Shown here: one piece after another, positions 24,848 to 35,900 of the stretch | Layout of the letters: the number at the start of each line of letters is the position of its first letter | Position numbering within the stretch: position 1 is the stretch's first letter | Assembly (NCBI RefSeq): GCF_040656415.1 | Contig: NZ_JBFAMC010000001.1 | Coordinates: 620,001-684,000, forward strand | Source of the DNA: Rhodococcus_F sp040656415 | GTDB taxonomy: Bacteria; Actinomycetota; Actinomycetes; Mycobacteriales; Mycobacteriaceae | Length of the DNA: 64,000 bases | Reading direction: 5' to 3' | Notes under the pieces: model-generated | Databases searched by the model: none | Seen by the model: only the letters and a program-made list of their open reading frames with translations | What the model was told of the DNA's origin: nothing | Program-made: the position numbers and the translations under genes

Positions 24848-25708
24848 ATGTCTCGAAAGTTGTGGAAGAGTGCAGTGGCTGGTGCTGCTGCCATGATGCT
24901 TGCGGGCGGATTGTGGGGGGCTGGTGTCGCAAGCGCAGCAGATCCTGAGCATCCGACGGCGAACACCATCACGTCCGGCGATTTCAAGATCACCAAGAGA
25001 GTTGTGGGCGATGGCACAGTCGTACCGGGCGGGGAGGTCACCTTCCGAACCCAGGTTACGACGACTGGCGAGCCGGGCTCCGTCCTGTGGATTGCCGATC
25101 GGTATCCGGAGGGCTTCGAGTACGTCGATGGCAGCGCACGAGTGAACGCGTCGTCCATCCTGGGCCAGAAGTGGGACGACGTCGAGCCCGTTGTCGATGC
25201 AGTCGAGAATACGGTGACCGTGTCGGATGAGCGGTGGGAGATCTCGAGCGAAGGCAATGCGGTGACCTTCGAAGTCACCTACCGGGCACCTGAGGACGCC
25301 CAACCAGGCGAGGTCTTCGAAACCGGTGCCGAAGTCAAGGTTCTCCTTCCCGAAGAGGCCGACATTTCGGGGACGTGGGTCGAGGTTCGTGAAGAGAATG
25401 CCGGAGAGGCGATCAGGTCCGGTTCGTCGGATCTCGGTTTCGACGGAGACAGCGGATCGAGCGTGCTCGACAACCCGGGTGAATTCGTCGGCAACGTCAT
25501 TCTCACGGTGATTACGGGCGGTGTGTTGCCTTCGCTGCCGGCTGATGCGTTGAGTTCTTCACTGCCGGCTGATGCGTTGACTTCGCTGCCGACTGACGCA
25601 CTGAGTTCTTCGCTGCCGGCTGATGCGTCGAGTTCTTCGCTGCCGGACGATGCGTCGAGTTCTTCGCTGCCGGATGGTGCGCTGACTTCGCTGCCGTCCG
25701 GGTCCTGA
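24848..25708 (+). CDS. Secreted DUF11-like protein with C-terminal LP-D-A repeats
   Basis: 286 residues. A signal peptide (KLWKSAVAGAAAMMLAGGLW ... ASA/ADP) is followed by one beta-rich, DUF11-like domain of about 130 residues (FKITKRVVGDGTVVPGGEVT, LWIADRYPEGFEYVDGSARV, EVTYRAPEDAQPG). After a short hydrophobic segment (FVGNVILTVITGGV) the last 60 residues are short repeats of the type S-LPADA / T-LPTDA / S-LPDDA. There is no LPXTG sorting signal. It is probably an exported cell-wall-associated or surface protein; the repeats may act as a flexible stalk or interaction tail. The ATG start has GGAGCGTGA upstream. Confidence 0.75.
   Translation: MSRKLWKSAVAGAAAMMLAGGLWGAGVASAADPEHPTANTITSGDFKITKRVVGDGTVVPGGEVTFRTQVTTTGEPGSVLWIADRYPEGFEYVDGSARVNASSILGQKWDDVEPVVDAVENTVTVSDERWEISSEGNAVTFEVTYRAPEDAQPGEVFETGAEVKVLLPEEADISGTWVEVREENAGEAIRSGSSDLGFDGDSGSSVLDNPGEFVGNVILTVITGGVLPSLPADALSSSLPADALTSLPTDALSSSLPADASSSSLPDDASSSSLPDGALTSLPSGS
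25533..25704 (+). repeat. In-frame tandem repeat encoding LP-(A/T/D)-D-A units
   Basis: Eight or so near-identical units built on CTGCCGGCTGATGCG with linkers of two lengths (ACTTCG or AGTTCTTCG). The repeats are DNA-level copies and so prone to length change by slippage. Confidence 0.8.
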
Positions 25709-25713
25709 GTCGT

Positions 25714-25750
25714 GCGGGCGCTTTCGCAACGGATACGTGAAAGCGCCCGC
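25714..25750. terminator. Bidirectional hairpin terminator
   Basis: Perfect 12-bp stem GCGGGCGCTTTC / GAAAGCGCCCGC with a 13-base loop, placed between the convergent ends of the repeat-protein gene and the acyl-CoA synthetase gene. No long T-tract, as is common in high-GC actinobacteria. Confidence 0.7.
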
Positions 25751-25791
25751 GGACAGGTTCGAATGCAGTAGTTTTCGCCTGCGGTGCGCGG

Positions 25792-27453
25792 TCAGACCGT
25801 GATGTCGCGGCGGATCATCTTGCCGGTCGCGTTGCGGGGCAGCGGGTCGGTAGTGATCCGCCACCGTGACGGCACCTTGAAATACGACAGACGCTCGGCG
25901 GCGTAGTCGCGCAACTCCACCTCGGAGGTCGTGGCATCCTCTCGCAGCACCACTACTGCGGATACCTCCTGCCCCAGATCCTCATGCGGCGTCCCGACTA
26001 CGGCGCACTCGAGCACATCGGGGTGCTCGTCGAGACATTGCTCGACCTCGACAGGGTAGACATTCTCACCACCGCGCAGAATCAGATCCGACCTACGTCC
26101 GACCAGGCGTAGGCGACCGTTCTCGACTACGCCGTAGTCGCCGGTCCTCAACCACCGTCCGGGGGTTATCGCCGCTTCTGTCGCCGCATCGTCTCCCCAG
26201 TAGCCGAGCATCACGAATGGGCTACGCACGCAGACCTCACCTTCGACGCCATCGGGGAGGCTCTTACCGAGCGGGTCTCGGATCTCCATGCTGACGGTGA
26301 CTATCGGCCGGCCCACCGTGTCCGGATCCTGCTCGAGTTCCGCAGCGGTGGCAACGGTGATCGCCGTGCAGGATTCGGTGAGTCCGTAACTGTCCACGAG
26401 CATGTTGCGGGCGAAGGGAGCCTTCTCGCGGAGCCGCTCCTTGAATGCGGCCGACGATGGCGCCGATGCAAGCGAGAACGATGTCAACGAGGACAGGTCG
26501 TACTTGTCGAGGTTCGCGTGCTCGATGAGACGTGATGCCATCGTGGGGACGGCACCCCAGTTTGTGACGTGCTCTCGCTCGACGAGGCTCAGCACCGCGT
26601 CCACGTCGAACCCGCCCTGGTGCATGACCACTGTGCCGCCGGTCGCCAATCGCGGAATCACCAGATTGTGCAGGCTCGCGATGTGGAAGAGCGGGGACGT
26701 CAGGAGGTAGCGCAAGGGGCTCGGTGCCTCGGGGTCGACCGTCAGTCCGCTGAATTCTCCGGCTATCGCGTCGCTGAACCGGTGGTAATCGACGACGGCC
26801 AGGATGTTTCGTTGCGAGTGCAGCGCGCCCTTGGGTCTGCCGCTCGTTCCGCTCGTGTAGAGGATCGCGGCTGGATCGTCCTCGTCGACCTCCGTGTGCG
26901 GAATTGAAGCTTGCGGGAATCGGGCGAAGATCCGCGGTAGGTCTTCTTCCATCGTGAGGACCGGGATGTCCGTGCCGACCGTGGCGACTGACTTGGCACC
27001 GGCGGCATCCGCGATCACCACCGTGGGGCGGCTGTGTCCCAACCCGTACTCGACTTCCCGCGGCACCCACCAGGCGTTGAGACCGACGCTGATGGCGCCA
27101 AGTACTTGCGTGGCCCAAAAAGCGATTACCCACTCGGGTGCATTCGCGGCGAGGATCGCGACGCGATCGCCTTTGCGGACTCCGTATTCGTCGCGCAGCG
27201 CTGTCGCCAGTGCCGCGACTGCAGTCGCATGCCCGGTATAGGACAAACGGCGGTTCGCGGTAACCAGGTAGTCCCGATCACCCCATCGGAGCGAAGCCGT
27301 GAGCAATTCCCCAACAGACCGTCCCCGGTTCTTCATCACCGGCATTCGGGCGCCGAGCACTGACTCTTCGACGACTTCGAAACGCCCACCGGGTCCAGTG
27401 AGTTGGGCGATCACATGATTGACGTACAACTGCGGATCTGTTGGGACAGTCAT
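25792..27453 (-). CDS. Acyl-CoA synthetase (AMP-dependent, class I adenylate-forming)
   Basis: Activates a carboxylic acid, probably a fatty acid, as acyl-adenylate and then acyl-CoA. From ATG 27453 (AAAGG upstream) it is 553 residues. Motifs are ILYTSGTSGRPKGALHS (P-loop), LVDSYGLTESC, LRTGDYGVVENGRLRLVGR, RSDLILRGGENVYPVEVEQ, and the C-terminal catalytic lysine in RNATGKMIRRD. Chain-length specificity cannot be read. It stands alone, convergent with the repeat-protein gene. Confidence 0.92.
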   Translation of the reverse strand: MTVPTDPQLYVNHVIAQLTGPGGRFEVVEESVLGARMPVMKNRGRSVGELLTASLRWGDRDYLVTANRRLSYTGHATAVAALATALRDEYGVRKGDRVAILAANAPEWVIAFWATQVLGAISVGLNAWWVPREVEYGLGHSRPTVVIADAAGAKSVATVGTDIPVLTMEEDLPRIFARFPQASIPHTEVDEDDPAAILYTSGTSGRPKGALHSQRNILAVVDYHRFSDAIAGEFSGLTVDPEAPSPLRYLLTSPLFHIASLHNLVIPRLATGGTVVMHQGGFDVDAVLSLVEREHVTNWGAVPTMASRLIEHANLDKYDLSSLTSFSLASAPSSAAFKERLREKAPFARNMLVDSYGLTESCTAITVATAAELEQDPDTVGRPIVTVSMEIRDPLGKSLPDGVEGEVCVRSPFVMLGYWGDDAATEAAITPGRWLRTGDYGVVENGRLRLVGRRSDLILRGGENVYPVEVEQCLDEHPDVLECAVVGTPHEDLGQEVSAVVVLREDATTSEVELRDYAAERLSYFKVPSRWRITTDPLPRNATGKMIRRDITV

Positions 27454-27631
27454 CGGCCGACCTTTCGTCCTCGCGCACTGAGTATCGCTACACGATGGCA
27501 CGGCGGCACTAGTTCTGGGGTCGAATTGCGACTCGTCGAGACTGTCCGATACATCCAGGGGCCGGCGAATGCGATATCCGTTCAGTCTGACTGTCGCGGT
27601 GTGTCATTCGGCGGCGACGTTCATGGGAACA

Positions 27632-28501
27632 CTACTGTTGCATCTGCGCCGCCTTCGCCTGCGCGCCCAGATCGTCGAGACAGATCCGGTGGCGCGGCGG
27701 ACGATCGAGTATGAATTCTCGGCTCGTGCGGAGTTCCCGATCGACATGGAGGAGTTCACCTGACCGCAACGGCGTCCACCCAGGGTCCTCGTCCATCTGC
27801 TCGCTTGCGACCACGACCGCTGGGTGTTCAGCGAGGTGTTCGGACCGGGCACGAATCCTACCGGTCCCGCTCGTCTGCTGAAGATGACGGCTGCCGCTCG
27901 GACCGCCGGGGTGACGTTCGAGAAACAGTAGGTCGTGTGTGTCCGGGTAGCGCAGCGCCCACAGTTCGTCGGGGGTAGTCAGGATGAAGTTGAGAGCGTA
28001 GATCGGCACGTTGTCGGCCAGCCAGTCAACCGCCGTGGTTATCCCTGCCTTCACGCCGCCGCCGCTTCTGCCGATGTGGCCGGTGATGAGGGCGAAGACG
28101 CGTTCGGAGTCGGTGTCGCCTCGGACCAGGTCGAGGTCGGACCCCAGTTCGGCCTCGAGCCGGGGCAAATCTCGAACCACACCGTTGTGGGCGAAGAGGC
28201 GACCACGTTGAGCGAACGGATGAGTGTTTTTCGGGAGCAGATCACCCGTTGTCGCGAACCGGATGTGGGCGACGAACGTCGTCGAGTACCGCTGTTTCGC
28301 CTCAATGGCAAACTGCTTGTCCCCGTGCGCGGCAAGTGGTTGCTTCTCGACCACTGGCGCTCCGTCCGCCGTAAACGTCCCGAGTCCCGTGCCGTCCGGG
28401 TCACGCCAACTTTGCTTGGCCAGGCTGTCCGGCGCGTCGAGCAGCCAGAAGGACGCGCGGACGCGGTGCGGGGAGGCGGACAGCCCGAACAGTCGGCACA
28501 A
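27632..28501 (-). CDS. Class II glutamine amidotransferase (YafJ-like)
   Basis: 289 residues starting MCRLFGLSAS, so after Met removal Cys is the N-terminal nucleophile of an Ntn hydrolase. Other family features are DPDGTGLGTF, FVAHIRFATTGDLLPKNTHPF, LFAHNGVV and RGDTDSERVFALI. This is the stand-alone glutaminase-type domain with no synthetase domain attached; its ammonia acceptor is unknown. It is followed upstream in the same direction by the flavodoxin-like gene, leaving 45 bases, so the two may be co-transcribed. Confidence 0.9.
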   Translation of the reverse strand: MCRLFGLSASPHRVRASFWLLDAPDSLAKQSWRDPDGTGLGTFTADGAPVVEKQPLAAHGDKQFAIEAKQRYSTTFVAHIRFATTGDLLPKNTHPFAQRGRLFAHNGVVRDLPRLEAELGSDLDLVRGDTDSERVFALITGHIGRSGGGVKAGITTAVDWLADNVPIYALNFILTTPDELWALRYPDTHDLLFLERHPGGPSGSRHLQQTSGTGRIRARSEHLAEHPAVVVASEQMDEDPGWTPLRSGELLHVDRELRTSREFILDRPPRHRICLDDLGAQAKAAQMQQ

Positions 28502-28546
28502 GATGGTTTCCCGTCGATAGGTGAAGCAGCGGTTGACCTGCTTGTC

Positions 28547-29275
28547 TCAGCGGTAATCCGGGTTGGCGAAGTCGGGCCGGCAACCGGCTTCCCATTCCGA
28601 ACGCTGATTTCCGTACGCAGGGAACCCACCTGCCTTTTTCAACATCGCAGCGGTATGCATCAGGTTGTAGGTCATGAAAGTCGTATTGCGGTTGGTGAAG
28701 TCGTTCTCTGGGCCGCCGGAGCCTTCGTCCAGGTACGACGGGCCGGGCCCAGCCTCACCGATCCACCCGGCGTCCGCCTGCGGCGGGATCACGTATCCGA
28801 GATGTTGGAGACTGTAGAGAATATTCATCGCGCAGTGCTTGACGCCGTCCTCGTTGCCGGTGATCAGGCACCCACCTGCTTTCCCGTAGTAGGCGTACTG
28901 ACCCTGATCGTTGAGAAGTGACGAGCACGCGTAGAGCCGTTCGATCACCAGTTTGGTGACGGAGGCGTTATCGCCCAGCCAAATCGGTCCGCCCAGCACC
29001 AGGATGTCTGCGTCCAGTAAACGTCGATACAGCTGCGGCCACTCGTCACTCGACCATCCGTGCTCGGTCATGTCCGGATAGACGCCGGTCGCAATATCGT
29101 GATCGACGGCTCGAATCTGATCGACATTGACGCCTTCCTTTTCCATCACGCCGGCGCTGCGGTCGATGAGGCCCTGGGTGTTACTCACCTCCGGGGATCG
29201 CTTCAACGTGCAGTTGATGAACAGGGCGCGCAAACCGCTGAAGCGGGGTGCGTCTTCCGACGATGAATTGGTCAT
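28547..29275 (-). CDS. Flavodoxin-like NAD(P)H-dependent FMN reductase
   Basis: 242 residues from ATG 29275 with GGGAGAA upstream; the frame extends 17 codons further without a ribosome binding site. The flavodoxin-like start LRALFINCTLKRSPEVSNTQ is a phosphate-binding loop. The FMN-isoalloxazine loop is in DILVLGGPIWLGDNASVTK, and GKAGGCLITGNEDGVKH is typical of iron-sulfur-flavoprotein-type or NADPH-dependent FMN reductases. It probably reduces quinones, azo compounds or free flavin; the exact substrate is not determinable. Confidence 0.87.
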   Translation of the reverse strand: MTNSSSEDAPRFSGLRALFINCTLKRSPEVSNTQGLIDRSAGVMEKEGVNVDQIRAVDHDIATGVYPDMTEHGWSSDEWPQLYRRLLDADILVLGGPIWLGDNASVTKLVIERLYACSSLLNDQGQYAYYGKAGGCLITGNEDGVKHCAMNILYSLQHLGYVIPPQADAGWIGEAGPGPSYLDEGSGGPENDFTNRNTTFMTYNLMHTAAMLKKAGGFPAYGNQRSEWEAGCRPDFANPDYR

Positions 29276-29967
29276 CGGCTTCTCCCATGACGTGGGTTTC
29301 GAATTGATGAAGTCCTTCAAATCCACGATATGCCGCGGGCAGCTCTTCGGGGGGAGAAGCGCTCCCGGTCAGGTTGGGCAGAGACCATCTCGACCCACGG
29401 CGAAATTGCTCGAATGGGGCTAGAGCTGATATCGCCTTCGCTGTACGTGACCGGGTGTATACGCACTGGGTTCAGCTTCCGATGTGCTTGTGCACCAGGT
29501 TCTTTGAAGATTCAGAAATCGACTCTCATACCGTACCGCTTCCGCTCGGCGCTTTCAGGGGCGCTGTGAATCGCAGCAACAGGACACCTCTCGCGGGCAG
29601 TTTGCACTTCGGAGAAATTGATTGACAGTCAATGGATTTCGTCTAATCGCGCCAAGGTTGTGGCGCCGATCCAGAAATCGACGAAGGCGTTGCTCTGGCG
29701 CGCAGCATCGTCAGCCACTAAAATCCAGTCCTCGCCGCGATCACGCGTGGCCTGTCGGTCGGGCGTGATCGCCTGAGCAGGCACCAACGCATCCACAATG
29801 ATGTCGCATGTCAAAGAGGCTAGTTGGTAGGCTCTATTACACCCCGGCCTGGAAACTATCCAGCTTGGCTACGGGGTATGCAGATGTAGATCCTCGCACG
29901 AGTAAATCAGGCGGTACTGGGTCTACCGGGGTACTGCCCAGGTTCCCAGGCTCGCGGACACATAGCG
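29276..29967. other. Long non-coding region upstream of the NRPS gene
   Basis: 692 bases with no supported gene. The segment nearest the NRPS (29820-29967) carries GGTACTGGGTCTACCGGGGTACTGCCC, with GGTAC repeated, and presumably the NRPS promoter. I searched by eye for an IdeR/DtxR-type iron box that would mark a siderophore cluster and did not find one. Confidence 0.4.
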
Positions 29968-32900
29968 GTGGGGAACAAATCAGTGTCATCGTCGGACGAT
30001 CTCGATTTCAGCAACGCCCAATGTGGACTGTCGAACGCTGACATCCCGACACAGTCGGGTCTGTTCCCTCTTTCTGCTGCTCAACGCGGTATATGGTTCG
30101 CGCAGCATCTCCTCGATGATGTTCCGATCGCGATTTCTCAGTACGTGGAGTTCACCGATCTCGATCTCGACGTCGACCTGCTGGTGGAGAGCGCGCTCAT
30201 CGCGACACGCGAACTCGGAACCGGCATGCTACGGATCGTCGAGAGAGATGGTGAACCGTACCAGCTGATCGACGAGTCGCTCAGACCCGAGTGGATCCAC
30301 CGTGATTTTCGGTCCGAAGAAGATCCATGCGCGGCCGCCCACGCGTGGATGCGGGCCGAATGCAGCACACCGATCGACCTGCTGCGCGATCGGCTGATCT
30401 GCTCCGCAACCCTCCGCCTTGCCGACAACCACTACTACTTGTACTCGCGAATCCACCACATCGCGCTCGATGGCTTCGGCGCAATGACGTTCATGAACCG
30501 GACTGCGGAGTTGTATGCGGCAAGGGTAGAGGGACGCGATCCGGCGAGGTTCCGGGCCAATTCACTTCGTGAAATCGTCGAGGACGAGCATCGATACCGC
30601 ACATCCAGCAGATTCGAGAAGGATCGCCAGTATTGGTCCGAGCGTAGCCACGACTTCCCGGATCCGATCAGTCTTGCAGGATGGTCGGCATCCCCCAGAC
30701 TGCCTGCCCGGGTGATCAGCGCACCATTTCCGTGCGCCACGGAAGTTTCCGTGCAGCGGCTACTGGCCCGGCAACCGGGTTCGATGTTCGCTACCGTGGC
30801 GGTGGCCGCGGTGGCGGCGTTCTTGTCCCGCCTTACCGGCGAGGACGATGTCGTGCTGAGTCTGCCGGTCTCGGCTCGCACGACCGCGAGACTGCGCAAC
30901 TCCGGTGGCATGGTCGCTAACGTGGTGCCGATCCGTCTACCGGTACGAGACGAAACGACGGTTGCCGATCTGATGCGGTCCGCGCAACTCGAGTTGACGG
31001 GTGCGCTGCGCCATCAGCGGTACCGGCACGAGGACATTCGGCGGGACGCCGGGATCGGCGGTGGCCATCGGGGCCTCTTCGGTCCGTCGATCAACATCAT
31101 GCTGTTCGAGAACGAGTTTCGAGTCGGTGACTCGGTCGGCCGCTTCAACGTGTTGGGTACCGGTCCCGTCGAAGATCTGACGGTGAATCTGTACCCCAGC
31201 ATCACGGGCCAGGTGGCGCAGATCGACTTCGAGGCCAATCCGAACCTGTACACCGAGGAGCAGTTGCGTGGACACCACACGCGATTCCTCCAATTCCTGG
31301 CCGTCTTCGCTGATGCGCCGGCCGATCGCCGGATCGGCGACCTCGCGATCCTGAACGAGGACGAGGTCGCGCATCTGGTCCCTGCAGGGGGGCCAGAGCC
31401 TGAACCGGTGCGTCTGCTGCCCGATCTGCTGGCGGAAGGTGTGGCTGCGGCCCCGGAGGGTATCGCGATCCGTGCATCGGGCACCGAGATCACCTACCGG
31501 GATCTCGACGCCCGTTCCAACCGCTTGGCACGGTTGCTCATCGCGCATGGTGCCGGCCCGGAGACCTATGTAGCGTTGTGCCTGCCGCGATCGACGGAGT
31601 CGTTGCTTGCGTTCTGGGCAGTTGCCAAGGCGGGCGCCGCCGTCGTGCCGATCGACCCGAATCTGCCGACCGACCTGATCGCTCACATACTCACCGATTC
31701 GGGTGCACTCGTGGGTATCGCCCTGGCTGAGCTGGTCGTGGATCTTCCCGACACCACACACTGGATCACTCTCGACACCGAAGCAACCATCCGGCAGTGT
31801 GCGCGTCTGACGGACGCGCAGATCATGGATGCGGAGCGCACTTCGGTGTTGCGACCGGACAACACGGCGTACATGATCCATTCGTCGGGTTCGACCGGTG
31901 TACCGAAAGGCGTCCTGGTCACACATGCCGGGTTGGCGAATTCAGCGGCCGCCGCTCGCCCGGAACTCGGTGTCACCGCGCATTCGCGGGTGTTGTGCTT
32001 CTCGTCGGCGAGCTTCGATGCCTCCTTGTTCGAGATGATCCCGGCGTTCAGCGCCGGTGCCACCATGGTCGTCGTCCCACCCGAAGTGCGCGGCGGGAAC
32101 GAACTGAACGACCTCCTGCGAAATGAGATGGTGACACACATCATTTCGGCTGCTACGGCACCGAACACCGTCGACCCACGGGCGCTCGTGCATCTCGAGA
32201 CGGTGGTAGTGGGCGCGGATCTGTGCACACCAGATCTCATTGATCGGTTCGGCGTGGTGTGCCGGTTCACCAACAGCTACGGGCCCACCGAAATGACGAT
32301 AGTCGCGACCGTCGGCGAACCGCTGTCGCCGGGTAGTCCGATTACCATCGGCCAGCCAGTCCAGGGTGTGAGCGCCGTTGTGTTGGACCGTAGGCTGCAG
32401 CCGGTCCCAGTGGGGGTGGTGGGCGAGCTCTACCTGGCCGGGCCTGGACTGGCGCGCGGGTATCACGACGGTCGGGGGTTGACGGCGGAACAGTTCGTGG
32501 CCAACCCATTCGGGGAACCGGGGCAGCGTCTCTACCGTAGTGGTGACGAGGCGCGCTGGGTCCGTCCGCCCGGCGCCGAGGGATATTCGCTCGAGCTCAT
32601 CGGCCGATCCGACTACTGGACGGGTGCGTTGGTGGGTTTGCCGGATGTGTTGGGGTTGCCGACGGATCGGCCGCGGCCTGCGGTGCGGTCGGGTGCTGGT
32701 GGTTGTGTCGAGTTCGTGGTGTCGGCGGTGACGGCGGGGCGGGTGCAGTCGTGGGCGCAGGAGCGGGGGGCGACTGCGTTCATGGTGGTGCATGCGGCGT
32801 TGTCGGTGGTGTTGGCGAAATTGAGTGGTAGTACCGATATCGCGGTGGGGTCGGCGGTCGCGGGCCGGGGTGAGGCGGCGCTCGATGATCTGGTGGGGAG

Positions 32901-35900
32901 GTTCGTGAACACTGTGGTGTTGCGGGTCGAGTGTGATCCGGACCTGTCGTTCACGGAGTTGGTCGAGCGGGTGCGGGAGCGGGACCTCGAGGCGTTCGCA
33001 CATGCGGATATGCCGTTCGAGCGGTTGGTGGAGAGGTTGAATCCGGTTCGGTCGCAGTCGTTCTCGCCTCTGTTTCAGGTGATGTTGGCGTTTCAGAATT
33101 ACGCCCAGTCGCGGGTGGAGTTGCCGGGGTTGACGGTGTCACCGGTTCAGGCGGATTGGGCGGCGGTACCGCTCGATTTGTCGATGTCGGTCGGTGAGGC
33201 GAACGACGGCGGGTACGAGGGGACGCTCGAGTACGCGACAGACATCTTCGATCCGGGGACGGCGGCGCAGATCGGGGAGCGGTTCGTGCGGGTGCTCGAG
33301 GCGGTTGTCGACGACCCATCGATTCTGGTCAGAGATGTTTCGGTCCTCGGCGCCTCCGAACGGGCGTCGGTGCTCGATACCTGGAACGACAGCGGTCGTG
33401 TGGTGCCGGAGAGGTTGCTGCTCGACGGGTTCGCTGAGCAGGTGGTGCGGGCTCCGGATGCGGTGGCGGTGGTGTTCGAGGGCGAGTCGTTGACGTATGC
33501 GCAGTTCGATGCGCGGGTGAATCGGTTGGCGCGGTATCTGATCGATGCCGGGGTGGGTCCGGAGTCGTTGGTGGCGGTCGGGATGCGCCGGTCGCTGGAC
33601 ATGGTGATCGTTCAATACGCGGTAGTCGAGGCCGGTGGTGGGTATGTGCCGATCGACCCGAACCAGCCCCGCGAACGCAACGACCATGTGCTCGAGATGG
33701 CGGATTCGGTGTTGGTGCTGACCACTGCGGCCGATCGTGGTGTGCTCCCGGTGGGGTCGGAGATTGTCGAGGTCGACGGTCTGGATGTGTCGGGGTATTC
33801 GTCTGCGCCGGTGACGGATACGGATCGGCGTGCTCCGTTGCGGCCGGAGAATGTGGCGTATGTGCTCTTCACCTCTGGGTCGACCGGTCGTCCGAAGGGG
33901 GTGGCGGTCAGTCACCGGGCGATCGCCAATCAATTGTCGTGGATGGTCTCCGAATACGGCTTCACCGACTCCGATGTGGTGGTATCGAAGATTCCGGTGA
34001 CATTCGATGCTTCTTTGTTGGAGTTGTTTCTGCCGTTGACTGTCGGCGCCCGGCTGGTCATCGCCCGGTCGGATGGGCATCGTAATCCGGAATACCTGCT
34101 GTCACTGATCGAAGATGCCGGTGTCACGGTGGCGGCGTTTGTGCCGTCGATGCTTGGCACGTTGCTGGCCGACCCCGCCGTGCAGATACCTGCCTCGTTG
34201 CGGTTGGTGTATGTCGGCGGCGAGGAATTGCCGGCGGAGCTGTTCGGGCGGCTGGCGGCGAAGTCGGATGCACGCCTGGACAACATGTACGGGCCGACCG
34301 AGGCTGCGGTCACCGTGACGTCCTACCGGTGTGACGACCGGGACGTGGCCACCGTGCCGATCGGTGCACCGGTGTGGAACACCCAAACGTATGCGCTCGA
34401 TGCCCGTTTGCACCCGGTGGCTGTCGGGGTGGCGGGGGAGTTGTATCTGGGTGGGGTCCAGTTGTCTCGCGGGTATCAGGGCAGGGCGGATTTGACGGCG
34501 GAGCGATTCGTGGCAGATCCGTTCGGTGATCCGGGCACACGGCTGTATCGCACCGGGGATTTGGTGCGGTGGAATCGGGATGGGAATCTCGAGTTTTTGG
34601 GGCGCACCGATTTTCAGGTGAAGGTGCGGGGGCTACGGATCGAGTTGGGGGAGATCGAGTCGGCACTGGTGGCCGAGGATGCGGTCTCTCAGGCTGTGGC
34701 GGCGGTACACGAAAATGACCTCGGACAGCAGCTCGTCGGGTATGTGGTGCCGGAGAGCGGCCAATCGGTGGACACGGAGGCGGTGCGGGAAGCCGTCGGG
34801 CGGTCGCTGCCCGCCTACATGGTTCCGGCGGTCCTGATGGTCCTCGACGAGTTCCCGTTGACCCCCAGCGGGAAGGTGGATCGGAAGGCGTTGCCGGCGC
34901 CGCGGTGGAAGTCCCGTGAGTTCCGGGCGCCGACGACTACGGTTCAGGAGATTGTTGCCGGGGTGTTCGCCGAGGTGCTCGGTGTTCAGCGGGTCGGGCT
35001 CGACGACGACTTCTTCGCGCTCGGCGGGAATTCGTTGATCGCAACCCGGGTGATGGCCCGGGTGGGTGCGGCGTTGGACGCGCGGGTGCCGGTGCGGGTG
35101 ATTTTCGAGGCGCCGACGGTGGAGGCGTTGGCGGTGCGGGTCGAGCGGTATGCCGGTGAGGGTGGGCGTCCGGTACTCGAGGCGAGTCCACGGCCGGATC
35201 GGGTGCCGTTGTCGTTGGCGCAGCAGCGGATGTGGTTTTTGAACCAGTTCGATCCGGAGTCGGCGGTGTACAACATTCCGGTGGCGATCCGACTGTCGGG
35301 TGACTTGGATGTGGCGGCCTTGGATGCCGCGGTGGCCGATGTGCTCGTTCGGCACGAGGCGTTGCGAACGGTGTTCCCGGATTCGGAGCAGGGGCCGTCG
35401 CAGGTGGTGGTGCCGGTTTCGCGGGTGCCGGTGGATCTGACGCCGGTCCCGGTGACGGCGGAGGAGGCCGATGAGCGGATCGCAGCGTTGGTGGGTTTCG
35501 GGTTCGATGTGACCGCTGAGGTGCCGGTGCGTGGGGCGTTGTTGCGGTTCTCGGAGTCCGAGTACGTGCTGGCCATGGTGGCGCACCATATTTGCGCGGA
35601 TGGGTTGTCGACCGCGCCGATGGCGCGGGATGTGATGGTGGCGTATGCGGCCCGTCGTGCCGGACGCGAGCCGGGGTGGGCGCCGTTGCCGGTGCAGTAC
35701 GCCGACTACACACTCTGGCAGCGGGAGCTTCTCGGGTCGGAGGATGATCCGGAATCGCTGGCCAGCCGGCAGATCGACTACTGGACGGGTGCGTTGGCGG
35801 GGTTGCCGGATGTGTTGGGGTTGCCGACGGATCGGCCGCGGCCTGCGGTCCGGTCGGGTGGTGGTGGTTGTGTCGAGTTCGTGGTGTCGGCGGCCACGGT

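Noticed and set aside
25533..25704. Tandem repeats as a possible CRISPR array
   Set aside because: Units are 15-33 bases without unique spacers and are in frame with a secreted protein; they encode a peptide repeat.
29629..29814. 61-codon minus-strand frame upstream of the NRPS
   Set aside because: It has no ribosome binding site, no family similarity, and is within chance length for this composition.
29276..29967. Search for an iron box marking the NRPS as siderophore synthetase
   Set aside because: No IdeR/DtxR-type palindrome was seen, and no transporter or hydroxylase gene is adjacent, so a siderophore role is unsupported.
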